Of a DNA stretch of 25,154 nt, positions 1 to 8,260 are shown one piece after another (position 1 is the first letter of the stretch; each line of letters starts with the position of its first letter). The DNA is from Chara braunii (lineage: Eukaryota; Streptophyta; Charophyceae; Charales; Characeae). The DNA lies in NCBI GenBank assembly GCA_003427395.1, contig BFEA01000020.1, forward strand, positions 4,320,876 through 4,346,029, read 5' to 3'. The position numbers and the translations under genes were made by a program. The notes below the pieces were generated by a model. The model saw only the letters and a list, made by a program, of their open reading frames with translations. It searched no databases and was not told the DNA's origin.

Positions 1-45
1 CTCTCTCTCTCTCTCTCTCTCTCTCTGTGTCTCTCTCTCTCTCTC
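1..45. repeat. (CT)n microsatellite
   Basis: The window opens with CT dinucleotides interrupted once by GTGT at about 27-30. A second, shorter CT run ending in CTAG lies at about 151-166. These are simple repeats with no coding content; the left edge of the tract is cut by the window start. Confidence 0.95.
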
Positions 46-542
46 ATGTGGCAGGTACTAACCTGTGAAGATGGTGCCGTGTTGCAGGTACCTTGAAGGC
101 GAAGCTGGAGCTATGGCGTTGCAGGTAAGTCTCCCTGGCCTCCGCCCAATCTCTCTCTCTCTCTAGTACTATAGTTCTGAATGGTGCCCAACACTGAAGA
201 CTACTGCTAACGCTACTAGCGCCCAGCGCTGAAGACTACTACTAGCGCTACTACTACTCCTGCAGCCCTCTTCCAGGGTGCTGCCGCCGAATCCTGAAGA
301 CTACCTCCTGCCTCCTGAACTGCACGTGAAGTGCCTGGGAAGTCCCTATGAACTACCTGCAGCCTGCAGGGTGGGCCATTCTTATATAGTGCTGGCCCGT
401 CCAGGAGGCTGCTCTTGCCAATGCCAAAACGTGCCAGACCGTGGGGTTGAAGCTCAAACAAAGGTGTCTTGAAAATAGGCCAAAAATGCCCTGAGCTAAA
501 ACCCTGGTCTGGTGCCTGAGTTTCAGGGCAGGTCGATCTTAC
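46..542. other. Unassigned DNA with a splice-donor-like site
   Basis: I recognise no gene here. Short open frames on both strands (for example 216-461 minus and 278-472 plus) match no domain I know. The one distinct signal is a perfect donor consensus CAGGTAAGT at 122-130, just after GCTATGGC, followed by a CT-rich stretch ending in TAG. That could be a small exon/intron boundary, or part of the dispersed repeat that carries the same word elsewhere in the window. Confidence 0.4.
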
Positions 543-740
543 GAGGGCCTGAAAATGGCCCTCAGTTTCAGGCTGAAAAGACTCAGGGCCGGAAAGACCC
601 TGATTTAGGCTGAAACGACACAGGGCCTGTAGGCCCTTGTTTTCAGCCTTTCAGGCTGAAACGACACAGGGCCTGTAGGCCCTTGTTTTCAGGTTTTCGG
701 GTTGAAAACGACAACGACACGGGCCTGAAAATGGCCCGTG
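543..740. repeat. Array of short GGGCC hairpins with an internal 46-bp direct repeat
   Basis: Five short inverted repeats follow one another: 543-563 (7-bp stem, loop TGAAAAT), 583-603 (TCAGGG/CCCTGA), about 617-637, about 663-683, and 718-740 (8-bp stem, loop TGAAAAT). Two perfect TTTCAG-G-CTGAAA palindromes sit between them (566-578 and 649-661). A 40-bp block at 607-646 recurs at 653-692 with period 46. The outer hairpins share an identical loop, while their stem ends differ in a pairing-preserving way (GAGGGCC/GGCCCTC against CACGGGCC/GGCCCGTG). I know of no named family for it. Confidence 0.7.
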
Positions 741-780
741 CAGCCTGTTGCAGGCGCAGCATGTAACAGATAAAGGGGGG

Positions 781-1790
781 ATGGGAAAAATTTTGAGTAG
801 CAGCGTGGTGACCCTATTGTATAAGAAGGGGGACTGGGAGGGCATTCGTAACTAATCTCCCTCCTTACCCCCCCCTTCAAAATTCTGGCGAAAGCATTAG
901 CATTCAGAATACTGGACCTCACAGATAAATGCTTTCACGTAGATCAAGCTGGTTTTATCCCGGGCAGATATATACTAGACAATGTCTTAACTCTTAATGA
1001 GGCAGCAAGAAAAGTCAAAGAGAAGAGGATGAATACAGCTATCCTGTTCTTCGATTTTGAGAAAGCCTGCAACCAAGTCAATTGGACCTTTCTCAATGTG
1101 AGCATGGAAAAAATGGGGGTGGGACCTGAATTCAGGAAATGGGTCAGGATCTTGTACAAGGATGCTTCAGGATGTGTACAAGTGAATAGACTTATGTCCG
1201 AACGTTATCCGATCTCCCGGTCAGACCGTCAAGGAGTCCTTTTAGCCCCACCGATCTTCCTTTTTGTCATGGAAGCGATCACCTCCTTCCTACGCAAAGA
1301 CCCCTCAATCCAAAGGTTGTTAGACCTCAATACCAGTACCCCTCACCACATCCAATTCCCAACAGTGATAATGTTTGCAGATGACCTCACGGTTCTCATA
1401 AGGGCATCTGACTCCTCCATAAAAGCACTAGTCAGGGCAATGGAAGCTTTCAGGTTGGCCTCAGAAATGAAGATCGATTGGAAAAAGACGATAGGCTGGT
1501 GGTTATTAGAGGAGGAGACACCCCGAATGGAGGGACCTGAGGCAGAAATGACATGGGAAAGACCTGAGGAGCCAAAGAGTTACTTGGGAATTATGGTAAC
1601 CAAGGATGGCCCCGCCCCGCAAATGGCACAAAACCTGCTGACCAATCAAATCAATAGAATGAGGAGATGGGGTACCACATTCACCTCATTGCTGGGAAGA
1701 GCCCTAGCCATCAATACCTCCATCTTTTCAATGATGTGGTATATTGCCTCTATCTGGAATATACCAGACCAAACTATCAAAGAGCTGAAC
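781..1790 (+). pseudogene. LINE (L1-type) reverse transcriptase fragment
   Basis: This is the RT core of a non-LTR retrotransposon related to the large minus-strand LINE of this window, but a distinct copy. In order it shows VVTLLYKK, a disrupted RNYRP block with a stop (TAA after IRN) and a frame change around the C8 run at 871-878, then KILAKAL, QAGFIPGRYILDN, and from 1029 an open frame with FFDFEKACNQVNW, a weakened motif B (RQGVLLAPP in place of RQGDPLAAP) and the catalytic FADD at 1374-1385. Homology stops at about 1787, before the thumb and zinc-finger regions, where antisense gypsy sequence begins. It has no EN domain and no 3' end, so it is a dead internal fragment. The final residues of the open frame (to 1814) come from the neighbour, not the LINE. 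Confidence 0.88.
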
Positions 1791-1791
1791 A

Positions 1792-2599
1792 GTACAGCAT
1801 TCACCCCTTTGTAGTTTATACATAGCCTCAATTCCCGACCTTTCTTTGGGATAAACAAAACATGTGCTCTATATGGAGAACTGCTAGGTTGTATCGACCC
1901 TTTCTCAATTAGTTCTGCTAGTTGCTTCTTCAGGTCTCCAAGTTCAACAGGCGGCATTCTATAGTTGGTACCTTTAGGTGGTGAACTAGCACATCAATCA
2001 CATGCTGGATAGTTGACTTGACAATGCCACATGGCTCCTCCATCAGGTCTCTGAACTTCTGAAGCAATAACTGAATACAGTGAGGGACAACGTTACTTCC
2101 TTTCTGTTTCTCATTACATCTACTTCAAACTTCAAACTTCTTACTTCTTCTACTTACGTTCACTACTGGTACACACACATGCTCTTCCTGATTCTCATTC
2201 TTTACATAACTGACGAACTTGTTAAATGCCATACAACATACTGCTAAGGGACTGTGTGGTACAAAAGGAAAATACAATCTGACCCTTTCCCTAACTCCAG
2301 TAGGAGTGGTCAAACCGCAGTCCTCATGCATGTCTACCACACAATGTTTATCATAGCCACCAGCAGGGTTGGGAGGAAGGTGACCTTCTCATCCTCCAGC
2401 CAGAAGTCACAGTGTGCCTCCTTGACATTCTCACTCACAACAATCAGACTCTTATTGGCAAGTGTTTCATCGAGACTCTGCACGCAATCAAACATGCCAC
2501 ACACAATCGGTGTCCGTCTACTGATGTAGTATCTGGTAGTGCTCCTAGACTACTACCTCCTAAACTACACTAAAAAATCACAAGCTCTCCCTTCCTCTT
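1792..2599 (-). pseudogene. Ty3/gypsy retrotransposon pol fragment (start of RT)
   Basis: Read on the minus strand, the segment encodes the approach to and start of a gypsy-type RT: PPKGTNYRMPPVELGDLKKQ, then KGSIQPSSSPYRAHVLF, IPKKGRELRLCINYKG. This is the conserved Ty3/gypsy pattern of YRMxPxEL, IxPSxSPYxAxVLFxxKK and LRxCIxY. Upstream, a second frame carries about 125 codons (LLLQKFRDLMEEPCGIVKST, IQHVIDVL) with one in-frame TGA near 2125, joined to the RT frame by a frameshift just before PPKG. No protease motif was recognised. It ends abruptly at about 1792 against the LINE fragment, so the catalytic YxDD region is missing. Family assignment is by motif; clade is not determined. Confidence 0.85.
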
Positions 2600-2613
2600 A
2601 CTCATCTCAGTCC
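2600..2613. repeat. Left target-site duplication of the large LINE
   Basis: ACTCATCTCAGTCC lies directly outside the A-rich/(TAA)n tail of the minus-strand LINE. The identical 14 bp occurs at 14105-14118, at the other end of the element. Length and position are typical of LINE target-primed insertion. Confidence 0.8.
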
Positions 2614-2614
2614 C

Positions 2615-2651
<37 letters not shown>
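2615..2651 (-). repeat. LINE 3' tail: A9 plus (TAA)n
   Basis: On the + strand this is T9 followed by about nine ATT units; on the LINE sense strand it is a (TAA/AAT)n microsatellite followed by a short A run that touches the target-site duplication. A repeat-type tail in place of a plain poly(A) tail is known in some LINE clades (I-type elements end in TAA repeats). Confidence 0.85.
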
Positions 2652-2652
<1 letters not shown>

Positions 2653-3808
2653 ATAAAACAGGTCCTTATGGCCCTGGCTCCATTTCCATTCTGGGGAGCA
2701 TCAGTCTGGTTCCTTTTCCACCAGCAAGTCAGGAAATATAATTACATCATAGAACACCCTCACGCTTCCTTCCGTCTGGCCGAAGGAACCCTGATCAGCA
2801 TTGATTACTCCAACGTCGTGGAGGATTGACTGTCAGCTTGCCTTGCTTCCATTTTTCCACTCAGGACTGCTAATGGATCCTGTCAGATACAACATGAATA
2901 GCAAGAAAAGACTGAGAAGCTGTGGCTGCTGCCAACTCAGTTTAAACCCTAAACCCCGCTGCTGATCCTCATGCTTCCTTTGTCCCTGTCGGCCTATATC
3001 CTCCCCACCTGTCTGTCTTGCCCTTGAGACATGATTCTCTTTTCCCTTTTTGTCTAACCCCCCTTTTTTTAAAACCTTTCTAAAGTCTTAAAACCCTAAA
3101 CCCTCGACCTAAGAGCCCGTGCTGCAGCTACCCTATGGGTCCGCCTTTTCCTCTTGTTCTGGACTTTTAGTGCCGTCCATCCAAGTCTACGCCCTCATTC
3201 CATGTCTGTATCAGTTTATAGTTAACAAGCTTCCTTGTAAATCTGATCTGGTTGTAGCTATGCTCGTCCACAGTTATCTGTTGTCGATGGCTCCTTCCTG
3301 AGTATGAGATGTGCCGGTCTTTCCGGCAAGTGCTGTGATCCCATAATCGAGCAGTGAATGGGGCGACTGTCTTTAACCTCTGTTGGTAACTCCTTTCTGG
3401 CGCTGAGTTATGCCGCTCCTTCCATGGTATGCAGTGTTCCCATCTTCTCTGGAGTCTTGCTGTTTAGGCAATCGATTCTTGTACGACCCCAGTCTCTCAT
3501 CTTTCGCTGTTTCTTGTCTTCTGTAGAGGTTTACTTGATCTTCCGCCATCTGTAGAGGGTCTTGGCTTGTATCATCATTCTGATTTCCTCTTAGATTGTC
3601 CCACAATTTGGTCCTCAGCAACTCTCTTCACGTATAACCCTTACTGCCACTTCCCGATGTGTCCAATCTGGGCCTTACCCGTCTTTCGAACCTGGTTGGG
3701 GGTGTTAGTTAAGAGGAGAAGTTGGGTGTGTTGTTCAGTGGGGGGAGTTAAGGATAGAAATCTCAGAGTGTTGGGTCTCTCGTCCATAAATGTGACTCTT
3801 CTTGTCTG
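2652..3808 (-). other. LINE 3' UTR with conserved terminal block and telomere-like words
   Basis: There is no credible reading frame here. The terminal 190 bases or so (about 2655-2850) align with the 3' end of the second LINE (about 18965-19150 and 19200-19207, plus strand): shared words include CAGTCAATC, GGAGTAATCA, GGCCAGAC, GGAAGCGTG, CTCCCCAGAATGGA and AAGGACC. That block is probably the part recognised by the LINE's own RT. Two plant-telomere-like words, AAACCCTAAACCC, occur at 2944-2957 and 3091-3104; on the sense strand they read TTTAGGG-type. Confidence 0.75.
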
Positions 3809-6800
3809 TCAATCCCAGCCTTGGAATTGTAGGCTTCCTTTCTCTATCTGTACCATTCTGTTCTCGTAGAACCAGATTTCCTCAAACCTTTTCTGCCTTG
3901 ATTCGCGTTTTTCTGGATGTGTTAGCCTCTGTTGTTCTTTTTGTTCCTTCGCCCATTGTGCTCTGATTTCCGTTTGTATCGTGGATTTTACTTCTGCCCA
4001 TCTTTCCTCCATGCTTGGGAATTGGGTGTCCAGAGTGCCCTTACACCTTGCTTTCCATATTACCCAAAGGGTCGATCTCCTCCATAGGTCAGCCAAGGGG
4101 ATTTCTTCTTCTTTCAGGTCACAGTCCTCGGTTCTTCCNGCCAGTATGTAATTTGTTCCTGAAGGAAAAGTGCGGCCTGTTACCTTATTCCATCCCTTTT
4201 NTGTTCTATCCCATAGTTCTTGGGCTCGTTGGCAGAGTANAAAACAATGAGTCAAGGACTCTTCACTACCNTCATTACACACTCTACACCATGCTGANTG
4301 NGGTTGGATATTCTCTTGTCGTCTTCTTTTGCTGAGCCATTGATTGACCGGTACCGCCCAGTAAATTATGAGCCATTGCAGGCTACTGATTCTTGCCGGC
4401 CTTATAGTGACAAACCTGGACCAGGGTATTCTACCCGTCCAGCCCGCGTTTTCTCCTGCGTTTTTCTTCCATCTATCATTAATTGCTGGTGAAGGATCCT
4501 TGGTGATGTTCAATAGTCTGTATCCCGCACTTACCTCATAATTGTGCAGAGGGATAAGTTTTTTGGCTCTTCCGCTTCTGCCCGGGACATACCATCCCCA
4601 TTCAGCTGGGTCTACTTCCAGTTCTTCAATAGCTAGTTCAGGTCTATAGATCCAGACCTTCTTCTGCTCCTGTTCAGGCTGTGAATTTCTTTTATGATTG
4701 TTTTTGGGCGTGCAAGCTCGAACTTTTTTTAGGTTTGAGAGTTCCATTATTACCCTTTGCTCTAATATTTTCTCTGGTTTTACCCAAGTTTTGTGGGTAT
4801 CTGTTAGTTCCCAGGATTCGAACTCTGCCTTTCCTTCCCCTACATCCGGCATTTTGATCAGCTTGTAACCCTCGTGCGGTATGCTTGTACCTCTCCTTGT
4901 GGCCCATTCCCCTGTGCACCATTTGGTTCCGGATTTCAGCAATAGCTCCCATTTCAGCGGAATGCTGTTGAGCAAATTTTCTAGCTGGTTTCTCAGGTTG
5001 TGTATTCCTTTAAGTTTGGTTCTCACCTCTTGTGCTGTAAACCATCTGTTCTCTTCTACATTCCACAGATGTTCTACTTTCCATACTCCTTTACCCACCC
5101 ATTTTCTCCACTGCCTGCCCTTAGAGTTCAATGTCCAAAAATTGTTATTTTGGTCTTTCAATAGCGGATTACCAAATAGAGGTTGTCTCAAAACCTCTTC
5201 TCTAGATTGTGGAGTTCTAATTTTTTGCGGGAAACAACTTCTCCAGTGTTTTATCAGGGTGGCCCAGTGCTCGTTGGGCGGGTTTTTATTCTCCAACTGT
5301 CTTTTTCCTTCCTTTCTTGCAGGGGTAACCAATGGTATCCTTCTATGTTGGAGTCCACTTTGAAAGGAACAAGGTTGCGGATCTGGTGCAACACCATGTT
5401 GTGCCATGGAAGCTCTCTGTTGAAGATAACTTTGATTATCCATTTTATTTGCAGTGCTTGGAATTGGGACGCTGGGTTCAATACGCCTAGGCCCCCTTGG
5501 GCTTTTGGCCTCGTTACGTATTTCCATGATACTTTGGTGATGTACTTATCCTTATCAGCCTTGCCTGTCCATATATAAGCGCCTATTTTCCTTTTGAGAT
5601 TGGTAAAGAAGGCTGGAGATGGGTTCCATAGAGATGCTACGTACCATCCCATTGATAAAATTGAGGCGTTGAGCACTAAAGCTCTTCCCATGAGAGACAC
5701 TTGTGTTGTTTGCCATCCCATCATTTTGTTGGACATCTTAACCAGAAGGCTGGTACCTGATTCTTCATTAACACCCCTCTCCGAAACTTGGATGCCCAAA
5801 AAGCGTACCGGACTCTGACTGTCGAGCCATTGTAGACCCCGGGTTTCTTGAGTTTGCTGCGGAGGGTCTGATGGGGCAAGCCACCAACCGACTGTTTTAT
5901 TCCAGTTTATCTTCATTTCTGAGGCTAGCTGGAAAGCCTGCATTGCTTTAGTAAGCTCGAGAAAGGACGAATCAGATGCCCTGATCAAGACAGTTAAATC
6001 ATCAACGAATAGCATTACTGTGGGGATATCTAACGGTCTTCCGTCATGGTTGGCTGAAAGTCTTTCTATTGAGGGGTCTTTTCTTAAGAATGCTGCGATT
6101 GCTTCCATCACGAACGGGAAAATTGGAGCTGCTAGCGGGTCTCCTTGCCTGACGGATCTCGTCATTCTGTATTTTTATGACAAGTGCCCATTAACCTGAA
6201 CCATTCCTTTTGCGTCCCCATAAAGTACCCTTATCCATTTCCTGAAGTTCGGCCCCACTCCCATTTTTTCCATACTTAGTTGTAGGAAGTCCCAATTGAC
6301 CTGGTCATAGGCCTTTTCGAAATCGAAGAATAAGATGGCTGCTTGCATTTTTTTGTCTTTAATTATTTTGGTGGCTTCGTTCAGGCAGACCACGTTATCT
6401 AGGATGTATCTTCCCGGAATGAAACCTGTTTGATCTAAATGAAAACATTTGTCCGTGACGTTGCGTATCCTATTGGCCAGTGTTTTTACCAGTATTTTGT
6501 AAATTACTGGTAGGAGGGTTATCGGCCTATAGTTCCTTATGTCCTCCCTTTCTCTTTTCTTATAAAGCAGGGTTACAACCCTGGTACTGACCTCTTCTCC
6601 AAGGGATCCTATCTCAAAAGCTTTTTGGAAGAAAGATGCAACCTTCTCGCCCATAATGTGCCAGTTGGCCTGCTAAAATTCCTTTGGCAGACCATCCAGT
6701 CCCGGGGTTTTGTTCGGTTGCATGCTCTTGAGGGCTTCATAGAGTTCTGTTTTGGTTATTTCTTTGTCTAGGTAATCTATTGCCTCTTGCTTGAGACTTT

Positions 6801-8217
6801 TATCCAAATGCTTCATAAATTTTTCTCTAGCTCTCTTAATGTTACTGTTTTCCCCTGGGCCGGTTTTAGATGTGTACAGGTCTTGGTAAAAATCTGTTGC
6901 TACTTTTAGCATGGGTTCCTATGCCGTTTGTATTGTTCCTGTGGAGTCTCTTAGCCCGAGAATCCTATTGTTCCTACGGCTTGCCTTAATCCTTTGGAAA
7001 AAATATTTCGTCATAGCTTCGTTGCTTTCCCAATCCTTTACCTTTGCTCTAATGGCCAAGCCTTGCCTCCTCCAATCTGCCCAATGTCTGAGTTCTGACC
7101 TAGCTTCGTCCAACAGCTGTTCATAGAGTGTGTCCCCTGGGTTGGCTATGAGGTTAAATTTGGCTAGTTCAACTATTGCCTCCTGACTTTCTTGTCTTGC
7201 CTTCCTCCTTCTAGCTTCGTTCCTCGAGAAGCCGCTTGCCCAGTTACTTAGGGATTTAGTCGCTGCCGGAAGATCAGTCCAAATTTCCCCTTCTTTGAAG
7301 CCTTGCGTTATCTCCTTCCATTTATTTTGGATGCCCTGCTTGAAGGAGTCTGTGCTGAGTAAGGAAGTATTTAGTTTGAAAAAACTCCTTCCTGGAGTGT
7401 TATCCAGGGTTAATTCTAATGTGATGGTTATTGGGTTATGGTCGAAGCCTGTGTAGTGGGGTAGCCTTCCTATTGTGCAGTCTATTACCGCTCCCTCTAA
7501 CGTCTCTGAAACGAGGAAGAAATCTATTCTTGAGAACGAAGTTCTACCTTGGGTAGTCTTCCTAATACAAGTGTAATCCTTTTTGTCCAGATAAAGCATT
7601 CTGTAAGGGTCCTTAAGATTATTTTCTACCGTAAGTTGTGCCAGGGATACTGAGGTTGGGTCTTGAGAGCTTTCTTCCGCCCAGGATATTCAGTCTAATT
7701 GTGGGTTTTGGATTGTATTCCAATCCCCTACTATGATTGTCTGTGTTTGTTGCTGGGTTAGGCCCTTGACTTCTTCCAAAAAATCCACTTTTTCCGCTGG
7801 GGAGTTCGGAGCGTATATGTTTATGATTGATATCTCTTCACCCCTATACGACAACTCTATTTTGGCCCACCTTCCTTTTGACTGGTCCACTGTTACTGCG
7901 TTGACGCGTAAGAATTGCGCCGCCTCTGAGTTACTATGGGTGAGAATGAGTACCCCCGCTGATGCCTGTTGGGGGCTGTACGCTACCACTTCCGTCGTAC
8001 AATTCCTTAGTCTTCTGACAAACTCGTCTTTAACTGTCTTGTGCTGTTCCGAGTTGGTGAGGTGAGTTTCTTGTATGCATAGCACGTCCGGGGGGTTGCT
8101 ACTGTTCCAACCGGTAGTGTTGAGGAGGCAGTGCCATTTTTCTAAATTAGAAAAAATGGTTGCCAAACCTCTGACATTCCAAGATTGGACTTTCAGGTCC
8201 CCCCTTCTGTCCTTCAT
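3809..8217 (-). pseudogene. LINE ORF2: AP-endonuclease, reverse transcriptase, zf-RVT (decayed)
   Basis: About 1,470 codons starting 43 nt after ORF1. The N-terminal apurinic endonuclease has its key residues in place: N in SWNVRG (residue 14), E in CIQETHL (about 50), NIYAPN, D and N in VGDWNT (about 165-167), SRIDFFLVS and FDHNPI. RT follows with NYRPITLLP, QTGFIPGRYILDN, FFDFEKAYDQVNW (motif A, about 6284-6328), RQGDPLAAP (motif B) and a catalytic box read as FVDD (5998-6009) where the sister fragment has FADD. A C-terminal zinc finger (CRVCN..LTHCF.LC, about 4230-4330) is of the plant zf-RVT type. Four in-frame stops break it: TGA 7690-7692, TAG 6919-6921, TAG 6673-6675, TAA 6175-6177. 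A frameshift lies within about 5255-5320. Six ambiguous bases (4139, 4201, 4240, 4271, 4298, 4301) sit in the zinc-finger part, as expected if several copies were collapsed. In life the protein nicks target DNA and copies LINE RNA. Confidence 0.9.
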
Positions 8218-8260
8218 TGCTTATGTAGTTCGTTATTGTGTTTGACTTGTTTGAGTCAGT

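Noticed and set aside
6175-7692. Reassigned stop codons in LINE ORF2
   Set aside because: TGA, TAG and TAA all interrupt it, and ORF1 and the AHI1-like exons read normally with the standard code, so simple decay is the better explanation.
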